DNA of 64,000 nucleotides from Segatella copri (GTDB lineage Bacteria > Bacteroidota > Bacteroidia > Bacteroidales > Bacteroidaceae): the NCBI RefSeq assembly GCF_026015295.1, contig NZ_JAPDUW010000002.1, positions 62,001 to 126,000 on the forward strand. Reading direction: 5' to 3'. The notes under the pieces are model-generated. The model worked only from the letters and a program-made list of their open reading frames with translations. It searched no databases and was not told the DNA's origin. Of the stretch, positions 26,395 to 35,847 are shown one piece after another; position 1 is the stretch's first letter; each line of letters opens with the position of its first letter. The position numbers and the translations under genes were made by a program.

Positions 26395-26598
26395 CATAGT
26401 CGGAGGAAGTTAGTCTGAGGTACGAGGACTGTCTTTCTGCGACGACGGCTGAGTCTTATAGTGGATATTCATAAGGAGAGAAAAGCAAACGAATAAAAAT
26501 ACGTATTTTCTGAATTTAACTCAATAATGTTGCTTATGTAGCAATTATTTTCAGACATAAACAATACTATCGAGAAAGAAGTTCTATCATACGACCTT

Positions 26599-27321
26599 CT
26601 ACTCTCTTTTTGGTAAAGTCTTGTGGACTTTATTTCCTATGAACACATGCGGAAAGTCAATGCCCGTTTCTATGTCTGTAAAACTTGCCGTTAAATAGGT
26701 TTGCGGTAACATGTTTATGCTTGACATGTTTGACAGAAGGTATGCAACATTATCGTTTTTTAACTTAAAGGTATGTTCGAAGGTACTATTTTCTCCTTTT
26801 AAGTCGAAAGACAACATGGTTCCATTTTGAGATATATGGTATGTTCCTTTCATAATTGGTATGTCATTATATTTAAACTGCATGTTATTATAGCTAAAAG
26901 CGTAACATATGCTATCCTCACTTGCAACCAATACGAATAAGCTATTTGACCTTATATTGAGGTGGTTTCCTTCCTCCTCTTCAAAGTTCAACGTAAGAAA
27001 TGGGAGAATCACATTTACCTCAATGCTACATGACTCGTTCGTGATTTTATCTCGTACGAAGATGTGAGTAGTACCTATTTCCTTGCCGATAAGAGTGATT
27101 TTTTGTTTGTCATTCTGAGCTGTAGAAATGTCCACTTTGTCGTTACCTTCAACAACAAAGTTTCCGCTTCCGCCAGTTATTATGAGGTTTGTCGTATCAC
27201 CCAAGGATACCTCTGCATAATTTTCTATAGTCAGAGGCTGATACTCATTTTCTTTATTGCTCTTACATGCAAAGAAGCATAACGCAACTAAGATAACACC
27301 TAATATACTATATATTTTCAT
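26599..27321 (-). CDS. Lipoprotein with Ig-like (BIG2-type) domain
   Basis: About 240 residues from ATG 27321 (MKIYSILGVILVALCFFACK), with a lipobox ending in the Cys at residue 19. Residues about 30-105 look like a bacterial Ig-like domain (YAEVSLGDTTNLIITGGSGN ... GTTHIFVRDK). The rest is beta-rich without a known motif. It is likely surface- or periplasm-anchored. It lies 62 bp downstream of the C10 protease gene on the same strand, so it may be co-expressed with it and act on the same substrate or as an accessory factor; this is inference. Confidence 0.65.
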   Translation of the reverse strand: MKIYSILGVILVALCFFACKSNKENEYQPLTIENYAEVSLGDTTNLIITGGSGNFVVEGNDKVDISTAQNDKQKITLIGKEIGTTHIFVRDKITNESCSIEVNVILPFLTLNFEEEEGNHLNIRSNSLFVLVASEDSICYAFSYNNMQFKYNDIPIMKGTYHISQNGTMLSFDLKGENSTFEHTFKLKNDNVAYLLSNMSSINMLPQTYLTASFTDIETGIDFPHVFIGNKVHKTLPKRE

Positions 27322-27383
27322 AATTTTATAATATATGATAAAGAGGGAGCGTCTTGTATAACGCACCCTCTTAGCTGGTTGTT

Positions 27384-28748
27384 TTATTTCTTTCTTACAT
27401 TAGGATAGAGTTTCAAATCCTGGTTGTAATGTCCGTTGTACGAAGTTTCAAAATCCAGATTGGTGGTGTTTCTATCCACCATATAGTACCCATCCTCGCT
27501 GCCGCTCCATCCAAAATTCGCATGGATGTATGTGTCGTTTTGCTTTACAATGATACGGGTGGTCGTTGTTCTTCTGCGGATTTGATAACCGTCAAGAATC
27601 CAGCAATGTCTTCCTCCGACACTAGAACTTCTTGTGCCCGCTTCATATGCTCCTGTAATAATTACGGGATACAATTTGTCAAGCGATTCTACAATTCGTC
27701 CCGCATCCATAGAATATCCAGCCCACTTACTTCCGGAATCAAAAGTGATGCCAAGTCCACTAAGGTAGCTTGAGGCATTGCTTATTTTTGCACCACCCTC
27801 TCCATTATTCCATGTTGTTTGAATTCCGTGAGCAACATGGTAAAATAAATTTGAAATCTGTGTTTTTAAAGATTCACTTCCATAATTACTAATTTCCGAG
27901 GATGCCTTCAGTGCACTCCAATTAAGCGAAACACCATTGACAGTAGATAAACATTCGTAAAATGCAACTATCTGAGCAATAGCAACAGCGGTACATCCTA
28001 CAGCGTTTTTCCCATAATATGGCCATCCTTGCATGGCGGATGCAGTAGTCTCAGCCATAAGATTGTTGTATGGCGCACACTGATTCCAGTTTGTGGTGAT
28101 AAGTGGTGTCACTTGCTTTAACAATGTGCCCTGAGGATTGGACGTAGCAACCGTTCTAGTAATACCCTTTTGAACTTCGATACGGTCTTTTACTTCATCA
28201 AAAGTAAAATTACAGGTGCCAATCTTTGCAGCTATTTTAGCTTTAGCACTTGCTCTCAAAGAATCTATAGCAATATCTACAGCCTTCACTTTGCTTATCA
28301 GCGAACGCTGAGCTTCTTTGAGCATCATAGCTGCACCTTTGTTGGTGAGGGTGTCATTGAGAGAGCCATGCTCAACATATGCTATGACTCCAGGGACTCT
28401 TTCGTCTCCAGAAACGATAGCATAACCAGCATCGTCACCTTCGTTTAGGCTTACCTCATAGAGAGGAATCTGTTTTCCGTTACTATAAGAGGAGAGGGAA
28501 AACTTCTTCACAATTGTCGGATTGGCAGCGATAGCTCTAGTGGAATTGCCTGTTGTAGAGAATTTGCTTACCATATCAACAATCTCGCCTTGCGTCATCT
28601 CTAGTTGAGAATCTGGTTCAATACTTGCATACTCTTGTTGTGTGAGGAGGATGGAACTTTTGGCATCGTTGGCGATGTTATCGTCAATATCAGAGCAAGA
28701 ACTCATCATTCCAGCCACACAAAGAGCAACGATAAAAAATTTCTTCAT
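27384..28748 (-). CDS. C10 family cysteine protease (streptopain-like), secreted lipoprotein
   Basis: 454 residues from ATG 28748 (MKKFFIVALCVAGMMSSC), whose lipobox Cys is residue 18. A pro-domain of about 200 residues precedes the catalytic part. The catalytic Cys is in NAVGCTAVAIAQI (about residue 250) and the His in GGRHCWILDGY (about residue 378), with the later HANFGWSGSEDGYY containing the conserved W. This order matches SpeB and the Bacteroides Bfp proteases, which are activated by cleavage of the pro-domain and degrade host or bacterial proteins outside the cell. It follows the DUF3244 gene by 57 bp. Confidence 0.9.
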   Translation of the reverse strand: MKKFFIVALCVAGMMSSCSDIDDNIANDAKSSILLTQQEYASIEPDSQLEMTQGEIVDMVSKFSTTGNSTRAIAANPTIVKKFSLSSYSNGKQIPLYEVSLNEGDDAGYAIVSGDERVPGVIAYVEHGSLNDTLTNKGAAMMLKEAQRSLISKVKAVDIAIDSLRASAKAKIAAKIGTCNFTFDEVKDRIEVQKGITRTVATSNPQGTLLKQVTPLITTNWNQCAPYNNLMAETTASAMQGWPYYGKNAVGCTAVAIAQIVAFYECLSTVNGVSLNWSALKASSEISNYGSESLKTQISNLFYHVAHGIQTTWNNGEGGAKISNASSYLSGLGITFDSGSKWAGYSMDAGRIVESLDKLYPVIITGAYEAGTRSSSVGGRHCWILDGYQIRRRTTTTRIIVKQNDTYIHANFGWSGSEDGYYMVDRNTTNLDFETSYNGHYNQDLKLYPNVRKK

Positions 28749-28805
28749 TGTCATTGTTGCTTTAAAATTAATATTCAAAATAGTATATAGCTATATAACT
28801 TCTTA

Positions 28806-29165
28806 TCAATGCGTAATATGGAATTTTCCTTTATAAACCAAATTGCCCAAAACAATCATGATAGTATAATTGCCTGTGGGCAAATCTTCTGTTTCAAGAA
28901 TACTATATGTGCGTCCTTCTACAATACCATTTGTATTTGATGAAGGAACTCCATACTCATCAGAGATGTAAATTGCGTACTCTCCAGAATAACGACTTAT
29001 TTCTACAGTAACATATGCAGACTCTTGGTCAACCATTACTGAAGGAATAGCACTGCGTGCACCACCATGTTGCCGCATCCCATCCATATGGGTCTTTATG
29101 CCCTTTGCTGTAGAGGGCAATGTTGTTAGTAACAACAATAATGTAAAAATGATAATTTTCTTCAT
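28806..29165 (-). CDS. DUF3244 secreted small protein
   Basis: 119 residues with a Sec signal peptide (MKKIIIFTLLLLLTTLPSTAKG). The mature part is an all-beta domain: VTVEISRYSGEYAIYISDEY and the C-terminal LPTGNYTIMIVLGNLVYKGKF, typical of DUF3244, which resembles secretion-system or carbohydrate-binding beta-sandwiches. In Bacteroides, C10 proteases travel with small secreted inhibitors, so an inhibitor or accessory role is possible but unproven. It is first in the - strand operon behind a good promoter. Confidence 0.75.
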   Translation of the reverse strand: MKKIIIFTLLLLLTTLPSTAKGIKTHMDGMRQHGGARSAIPSVMVDQESAYVTVEISRYSGEYAIYISDEYGVPSSNTNGIVEGRTYSILETEDLPTGNYTIMIVLGNLVYKGKFHITH

Positions 29166-29194
29166 ACTGATTTCGTTTGTTGTTAATTTCGGTG

Positions 29195-29226
29195 CAAAGT
29201 TACGTTAATTCCAAACACTCAGCAAA
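29195..29226 (-). promoter_or_regulatory. Promoter of the DUF3244-C10 protease operon
   Basis: On the - strand TTTG (29226-29223) and TAACTTTG (29202-29195) are separated by exactly 20 bp, a close match to the Bacteroidetes -33/-7 pattern. The ATG at 29165 is about 25 bases past the expected start of transcription. Confidence 0.65.
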
Positions 29227-29293
29227 GAAGTTGGGTCTAATTCTTTAATTTTGTAACATTTTTATTATATACTGATAATCAACGTATTATATA

Positions 29294-29303
29294 CCCCCCC
29301 CCC
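29294..29303 (-). repeat. Homopolymer of ten C (G10 on the - strand) in the intergenic region
   Basis: Ten C in a row between the TPR regulator stop (29344) and the protease operon promoter, about 68 bp upstream of its -33 box. Tract length is in the range that slips during replication, so it could tune spacing for an activator. Confidence 0.8.
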
Positions 29304-29343
29304 AGAAAAATGGAGGTCTAAATTTGAAGTTTTGCTACTGATT

Positions 29344-30930
29344 TTAGTAGTTTTCCATGAATTCTCGTAGAGATTTTTGTTCTTTTTCTATGCCTACTTT
29401 TGCCTTGTAGAGAAACAGTTTCTGCTTAATTGCTTTCTCGCTGATACCATAGATTAGTGCAAGTGCCTTCTGTGGCATTTTAAGACGGAGCAGCATCATC
29501 AGTCGTAGGTCTTTCTTCGTCAATCCCGAGAACTGCGCTCTTAATCTTGACACAAAGAGATTCTCGACACTATCTAAAAACACTTCTATTTCATTCCAAT
29601 CATCTTCTGATATGAGTATATGTTTCTCTGTCTCGTTTCTCATGGACTCTATCTTTTCCATTATATCAATTTTCTTTAGAAGAAAATTCCTCATAGTGCA
29701 AATTTGAATATCTCGGTGAGAGAGTTCTTGCGCATGGAGCTGTTCTGCCATTGTAGCCTTTTGTTTTGCTTGCTTCTTATTGGTATTATATATGTAGAGT
29801 ACAAAAATGATAACAATTAGTGCCAGTACAACCGTCAATACTGTTGCAGCTTTTTGCGATGTAATCTCACCTTGCAATCTTGCTTCTTCCTTTTCTTTTT
29901 GCAGAACAGAGACATAATAGTCATTTTTGACTTGCATGGTTGTACAGTACATTTTGTCTAAATAGTAGTTTGACGAGTCAAGGCAAACAATAGCCGGTTG
30001 TATTTGTCCTTCTCTTATTGCCGCCTTACATCTGATATAATAAATAAGGTGTCGGCTAGCATGAGAATCTTTACTGACCTTTGCAAGAATATCTTTTGCC
30101 TGTAGCGTTGAATCAACATCACAATATGCATCTGCTAGGGCAAGGGCGTTCGAAGTATCAAACATCGATTTCCTATATAAATAGGCTTCCTTTGCACAAG
30201 TAAGTGCCTTTCGGTACATTCCTACATCATGAAAGAACCGCGACATGTCTTGATAGGTATCAGCAAGAACCAGTGAGTCGCCTAATTCTTCTGCCAAGCT
30301 CAAAGCTGTTTTGCATTCTTTTAGGGCTATAGCAGAGCTATCAGCAAACTCAAGGGCCTCACATAGGTTCAACCTGAAGTAAATCTTATTGGCAAGTGAT
30401 ATTCTCGTATCTCTTTCACATTTGTCAATAGCCATTCTTGCATGAAGCAAAGCTTGTTTGGCATCCGTCATCTTCTCTACTTTAGAAAGTTTTTCCAAAG
30501 CAAGGCATTCCGTAAGGATGTCGTCTATCTTTTCTGACGCTTTATATGAGCGATCTAGACAACGGATGGCAAACTCCGTGCTATCATTTAGCATATAGTA
30601 TTTGCCCATATAGTATTGGCATTTTGCATAAAGGGAATCTGCGGGATGCTTTTCATACCAGTTGTATCCAATGCGAATTAGCGAATCTTCGTCCACATCC
30701 AACCCCGACTTATCTTGTGCCATTGTGTACACAACAGCGTACTTTGCCTGTTCAGACTTGCCCAGTTCACTGAACTGCATGTTGTTCAGGAGTACGAGGG
30801 CACTATCCGGGTGTTCTCCTGCCAGTAGCAATGCTTGTGCTATTGTGGTATTAGGCTTGTGTTGGCAAGACGACATAAACACCAAAACCACAATAATCAA
30901 TGAACTGATGTGAATATAAAAATTTTTCAT
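29344..30930 (-). CDS. Membrane-anchored TPR regulator with C-terminal HTH
   Basis: 528 residues. It begins with a lipobox-like N-terminus (LIIVVLVFMSSCQH), followed by TPR-like helical repeats over about residues 30-330. A membrane segment lies at about 355-378 (VLTVVLALIVIIFVLYIYN), then a coiled coil, and then a LuxR-type helix-turn-helix ending (LTKKDLRLMMLLRLKMPQKA ... GISEKAIKQKLF). The periplasmic sensor plus cytoplasmic HTH layout is common in Bacteroidales. It lies just upstream of the C10 protease operon on the same strand and is the obvious candidate to control it; this is inferred from position. Confidence 0.8.
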   Translation of the reverse strand: MKNFYIHISSLIIVVLVFMSSCQHKPNTTIAQALLLAGEHPDSALVLLNNMQFSELGKSEQAKYAVVYTMAQDKSGLDVDEDSLIRIGYNWYEKHPADSLYAKCQYYMGKYYMLNDSTEFAIRCLDRSYKASEKIDDILTECLALEKLSKVEKMTDAKQALLHARMAIDKCERDTRISLANKIYFRLNLCEALEFADSSAIALKECKTALSLAEELGDSLVLADTYQDMSRFFHDVGMYRKALTCAKEAYLYRKSMFDTSNALALADAYCDVDSTLQAKDILAKVSKDSHASRHLIYYIRCKAAIREGQIQPAIVCLDSSNYYLDKMYCTTMQVKNDYYVSVLQKEKEEARLQGEITSQKAATVLTVVLALIVIIFVLYIYNTNKKQAKQKATMAEQLHAQELSHRDIQICTMRNFLLKKIDIMEKIESMRNETEKHILISEDDWNEIEVFLDSVENLFVSRLRAQFSGLTKKDLRLMMLLRLKMPQKALALIYGISEKAIKQKLFLYKAKVGIEKEQKSLREFMENY

Positions 30931-31187
30931 GACTTAATTCCTTTATGTTTTTTTTGTCTGCAAAAATACAAATTTTCCGAGAAATACGACCAGAAATAAG
31001 GTCTAAATTACCAATCTATAATCATAGCGATTATCTTGTTGATACACAGCAGATTATTTGTGTTTAACTGCTTTTTACAAGTCTAAATTTTAGTTTCGGT
31101 AAACACAAAAGTGTCTTTTATACCTGCGATTAGTGAAAAATATGCGGTTAAGGTTGCCTCTTACCAATAAAAGATATTTTTGTCATC

Positions 31188-31514
31188 TCAAAAGAAATTT
31201 TCAGTGCAAAAAACTACCTTAGTACTGAGCGCTCCGGTTTTCAGATTGATGAACAGCCATTCGCCCATGAGCAGGTTGATGTGACCGATGTTGCGTTTCA
31301 GCGAAAGCAGCGATTGCTTGTCCCAGTTTACATACCATGCAGCTCTGATTCCCATGCGCGGATCGTTCCACTCTCTGAGATATTTCTCGGTAAGCAGGCT
31401 ACCATTTCCTGTAAAGCGGGTCTTTCTGGCCGATGCCTCGGCATAGGCGTTGTGCATATTCTTCTCGTGAAAGAAGCGGCGAAAGGATGAGAATATGTAA
31501 ACCAAACAGAACAT
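31188..31514 (-). pseudogene. N-terminal remnant of a polysaccharide deacetylase/GH18/GT2-type protein
   Basis: The frame carries EKNMHNAYAEASARKTRF, LLTEKYLREWNDPRMGIRA and then AWYVNWDKQSLLSLKRNI, text I recognise from the N-terminus of large Bacteroidales proteins that join a GH18-like domain, a polysaccharide deacetylase and a GT2. It stops after about 108 residues with an unrelated tail (CTENFF). No continuation is found downstream on the - strand, so this is a broken piece. Confidence 0.5.
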
Positions 31515-31617
31515 TTAAAAAACAGGAACCCTTGCCACATAAGTTTGAATGGATTGAAATGGAAATAGCAAAGAATAGAGAAGAATATGGTTTAATAAAA
31601 ACAGATTTATCCAAGCA

Positions 31618-31664
31618 AAAAATCGAGGATAAAAAATCTTAAAACATTCTTTATCCCCGATTAA
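31618..31664. terminator. Terminator-like hairpin
   Basis: AATCGAGGATAAA near 31618 pairs with TTTATCCCCGATT ending 31664, one mismatch, with A-runs and T-runs on either side, so it could work in both directions. It closes off the region after the remnant at 31188. Confidence 0.45.
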
Positions 31665-31764
31665 ATATCGTACCTTTGCAACCGAAAGAGTTCTTTGGAT
31701 GGTTATGCAAATCACAGCAGGATGCTACATTCTGTTTATTTCTAATTCGTAACCTCTTCTTTTT

Positions 31765-31786
31765 ATGAGATAAAAACTTATCTCAT
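31765..31786 (+). repeat. Short perfect hairpin in the leader before the YobI fragment
   Basis: ATGAGATAA (31765-31773) pairs with TTATCTCAT (31778-31786) around a 4-base loop. A TACCTTTG box lies upstream at about 31672, so the hairpin would be in a 5' leader. Confidence 0.45.
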
Positions 31787-34700
31787 TCTCAATCACTTAT
31801 AAAAAATACGTACTTTCCTGCCCCGTAAAAGCGACAAATATACCAGAATCAAGATTCGGACGAATTGAAAGGACATCACGCAAGAAGAGAATTTTTGTGG
31901 TTGTGTGCATATTGTTGTTTGTTGTAGCAAACTTGTGCCTGTTTTGTCAGGAACAGGTGACAAAGTACTTCTTGATTCCAACAGAAGTTTTAAAATCTTC
32001 ATTCTTATTTGGGTTAAGTATATGTGTATTCATTCTTGGTATATGTGTTATTCTGTTTCAACTTATTCTTTTCATAAAGAAGATTAGTATCAAAAATCTA
32101 ACGTTAGATAAGGCTACCTTAGAATTTGAAGAGAAGAAGAATGTTTCCATTATGAATCGCTATTTGGACGAGATTCTTTATCTCTTCCAGGAAAAGAAGT
32201 ATAATGTTGTAATATTTGAAGATATTGACCGCTTTGAAAATACTCATATATTTACAAAATTGAGGGAATTAAACCTGATTCTTAACCAGTCTGAAGAAAT
32301 AGGAAGGAGAATTGTCTTTCTATATGCATTGAAAGATGACATTTTCGCCAATGCAGAAGAACGAACAAAGTTCTTTGACTATATAGTTCCTGTTATTCCT
32401 TTTGTGAATGCTTCTAATTCTGGTGACTTGTTCAGAAGAAAAATTACTGGCTTACGTATTCCTGAGGCAGAGGTAAATTCTTCATTTATTACGGATATAT
32501 CAGCGTTTGTTAATGATATGAGGGTATTGACAAATGTAGTGAATGAGTTTGATCTTTATCATAACTTGCTTGACAAGAAACTTAAGAAGGATAAATTGCT
32601 GGCTATGATTCTATATAAGAATCTCTATCCTACAGATTTTTCTTTGTTGCATCAGAATAAGGGCGTGGTTTATGAGACATTTATATCTGCAGGAATATTA
32701 AAGAATGAAATCAAAAAAGATGATTGGAAACGATTAGAGGAGATAGACTTGGAGATACAAGCTATATCAGAAGAGTCTCTTCGGTCTATAGAAGAATTAC
32801 GCGCTGTTATTGTTGGAAATTTATTAAAATTATGGCCAGGTGTGGGCTGGGAAATATATTGTAATGGCTACCAAACAAATATCAGTAGTTTATTTTCTGA
32901 AGAAAATATACAGCATATTCTTAAAGGAAAAATTTATTTTATAAGCAATGGTTTCAATTCTTCATCTAGGCAACCTAATCTTGATGAAATCAAATCTACT
33001 TTAGGGGAAAGTTATAAATATAGCGTAAGGAAAAAATACATTCAATCAGTTGCAAATAACAAAATAGAAAATCTTAGAGATGAGCGCAGGGCTTTTATGG
33101 ATGAAATGGCAGCCATAGATAAATATACGCTTACAGATATTGCAAAATCAGATAGGGATATCTTTGAGCATGTGGACATACCAAAAGGTCAAGAAGAAAA
33201 ATATAAAGTTCTCAAATATTTCTTAGAAAAGGGGTATATAGACGAAGAGTATTTCTTCTATATTTCAATATTCCAAGAAGGAAGACTAACACCTTCTGAT
33301 CAGGAATTCCTTCTTTCTATCAAATTCAATACACCTAAAGAATTTGATTATAAGTTACAAGAAATACCTTCTCTTATCCAAAACCTATCTGTTGTAGATT
33401 ATGACCATAAGGGAATATTAAACAAAGACCTGTTGAAATTCTGCTTACTGCATGAAGATGAATATGAGGATGAATGTGATGCTATTCTTAAACAAATGGT
33501 TGTTCATGAACAATATATAGATTTGCTGTATCAATTCATGCAAGAAGGCAATTGTGTACCGACCTTCATCAAGCGATTAGTCCATATTGATAAAAATGTT
33601 TGGAAATCATTAAATATGGATATGAATCATACTAATAAGGATAAAGACAGGGTTATATCCACGATGTTTAAGTATGCAGACATAAACGACATAAGATCTG
33701 TAAATACCTCATATCCATTCAATACTTATGTAAACGATAACTACAATTATCCTGATCTGTTTGAAGATATAGATCAAAAAAAGGTTCGGGAGCTTCTTGA
33801 TTTGCTGGATTTAAATGTTCAATCGTTGAAAGATGACAGCAATGGTACAGACACATATTCTTATATATATGAGAACAATATGTATGCTCTAACATTGGAT
33901 AATGTCAAGGTGATTTTTAAGCATAATGAATTGCCGGTAGATAATTTGGATTCAGCAATTTATACTTCTATAGAAGCGACAGAACTGAATGAACTTCAGG
34001 GATATGTTCATCAAGAATTACCAGCATTTGTGGATAATCTTATGCTTACTTCAAGCAACACCCATGAATCTTCTGATACAATAGTGTCTTTAATGGATGA
34101 AGATATTAAAGTGGACGATATTATTAAACTTATCAAGCATAATAATACTTTGTGGGATGATTGTAAGGGTATTTCAGATGAAAATATCGTAAGAAATTTG
34201 TTCTGGAAAAACAAAATTAAAATGACGATTAAAAATGTTAAACATTACTGCTCTTGCATAGGTACTTGGAAAATAGACAGTTCGCTTGTTGTATTCATGA
34301 ATCTCAATGAGGAAAAGACCATGGAAGAATTTACAAAGCTTGTGCAAAGTAATGATGAACATGAAACAGAGTTGTTAGCAAGTGTTGTAAAGTCTGACAA
34401 TATTAATGACAATATAGCTTTCTCCATATTTAATAACCATTGGCTAATAGATGTATGGAGTAAGGAACTGTCACAATTAAATGAAACCAGAGTAAGATAT
34501 GTTGTAGATGAAGGCATCATTACTGTTTCTCCAAGTATTTATCAAGACATAATAAAAGGAAACCCAAAGCTGAGCAAATACCTCCTATGTAAGGATCCAG
34601 ATAAAATTATATCAGAGTGGGATGAATTTGCTTTTAGCATAACTACAGTTGTTGAGATACTGAGTTGGGTAGAATATAAGAAATACCATAGCTTCATATT

Positions 34701-35082
34701 GGATAAAATTGAAACGGAAAGTGTTACGCCTATTATTGCTAATGCTTTACTGGCATATTTCAGCAAATCTGACAGTGAGTTTAACTTGTCTCTATATAAG
34801 GAAGCTATGGAAAAGTCAGACAATCCTGCTTTAAAGATTTTAGCTAGTACATGTTGTATTGCGAAAAGATTAATAGCTATGAATGAACTGGCTGGTATCT
34901 TTGCTAAGACAAAAGGTATATTTGAAGGACTTGAAAAGCAAGGAGAGGTTTATTCTATTTCTAAGCAAGTGGAAGGAGCACAGGATTTCATGGAAGCTCT
35001 ACACCAGTCCAAATATATTGGTCAGGTAAAAGAGAAAGGTGATTATCTGACAGGAAAAGTTTTAAAACGTAAACCAAAGTAA
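31774..35082 (+). pseudogene. YobI-like P-loop NTPase lacking its N-terminal Walker A part
   Basis: An open frame runs from 31774 (first usable start GTG 31897) to 35082, over 1060 residues. It shows two membrane segments, then NVVIFEDIDRFENTHIFTKL, the Walker B and following region of the YobI/KAP-like family, and a long helical C-terminal part. Full-length relatives have a Walker A domain (GPYGSGKSS) before the membrane segments; here only IPESRFGRIERTSRKKR of the region preceding the membrane remains, and homology-like text starts at about 31826. The protein is therefore 5' truncated and probably cannot hydrolyse ATP. Such proteins are often found in defence islands. Confidence 0.7.
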
Positions 35083-35083
35083 A

Positions 35084-35356
35084 ATGGAACCAAACAACAC
35101 CCAACACAATTCCTTCCTCTGGCACCTCGATTTCGAGCCAGTCACCTGACACACCTTCTACGGAGAGCAATGTCCGCCATTTGTTACCGAAGAAAACAAG
35201 GAGGCATGGCGACGCTATCTGACAAAAGTCATCAAGAAGCATCTGAAGAAAGAGGTGATGAATACACCTGAGTTCAGAAATATTGAAATCCAGATAAGGG
35301 AAGAAAAGCTGTTGCGCTTGTATGAACTGGCAGGAGCTGTATTCTTTTGCTTCTAA
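35084..35356 (+). pseudogene. Small hypothetical frame with one internal TGA
   Basis: The 90-codon frame starts MEPNNTQHNSFLWHLDFEPV, meets TGA at codon 22 (35147) and continues HTFYGEQCPPFVTEENKEAW through a Lys-rich helix to TAA 35354. Codon use across the frame is coding-like. I know no family. Its 3' end overlaps the nucleotidyltransferase remnant in another frame. Confidence 0.3.
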
Positions 35357-35738
35357 GCAGGCGTTACTGGGGCTTTGCTTTGAGGATATTGAGAGATTGG
35401 GGGAGGAGTATCCTGAAAACTTACCTTCAATTGTCTTTACGACCCTTTCGGTTCCCCTTACAGGGGACAGAAACCCTTCTCGAAATGGGAAAGATGTAAC
35501 CGCCCTACAGTGCTATATTTGCCCCACCTGTCCCTCCCCTGCGGGAGGGTCCTTAACCCACTCCCAAGCCCTCGCCCTTTCCAAAAGGGCAAGGGATGTA
35601 ACCGCTCCTCCTCGTCGCTCGGAACCGCTACGCTCTAAGGTTGGCGGACCAAAGCGGTCTTCGCCATATTTTGCGGGATGGGACCGCCTAGGAATAGCAG
35701 TTTATAGTTTACAGTTAATAGTTATAGTTTACGATTGA
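35322..35738 (+). pseudogene. Nucleotidyltransferase (NTF_2-like) N-terminal remnant plus repeat copy B
   Basis: The first 30 codons read MNWQELYSFASKQALLGLCF, then EDIERLGEEYP, closely like the matching part of the gene at 13464 (WQELYAIAKKQCLVGILFDG). After about residue 35 the frame enters the dispersed repeat and non-family sequence and ends. The rest of the nucleotidyltransferase gene is missing. It shows the same repeat landing in a second member of the same family. Confidence 0.6.
35593..35688 (+). repeat. Dispersed repeat, copy B
   Basis: 96-bp core, three mismatches to 14299-14394. The flanking sequence from about 35430 has further copies of its parts, such as a second GATGTAACCGC at 35494 and inverted CCCTGCGGGAGGG-type motifs. 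Starting and ending context differ from copy A. Confidence 0.85.
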
Positions 35739-35772
35739 TTTCGTGGTTATTTGCTGATAACTTGCAGATTTC

Positions 35773-35823
35773 TTGTGATTTTCTTGGTGGTTTCGAAGAA
35801 AAAGCGTATTTTTGCGGCAGAAG
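35773..35823 (+). promoter_or_regulatory. Promoter of Panacea pair 1 (first of two near-identical copies)
   Basis: TTGTGATTTTCTTGGTGGTT begins a block containing a -33-like TTGG (35784) and TATTTTTG (35807-35814) with a 19-bp gap. The same block recurs at 36916. Confidence 0.6.
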
Positions 35824-35847
35824 TGTTAAATATAGAAGGAATTGATT

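Noticed and set aside
26496..26509. AAAATACGTATTTT palindrome as a regulator site
   Set aside because: It is AT-rich and not placed at a recognisable promoter; it is more interesting as part of the possible border repeat listed in the findings.
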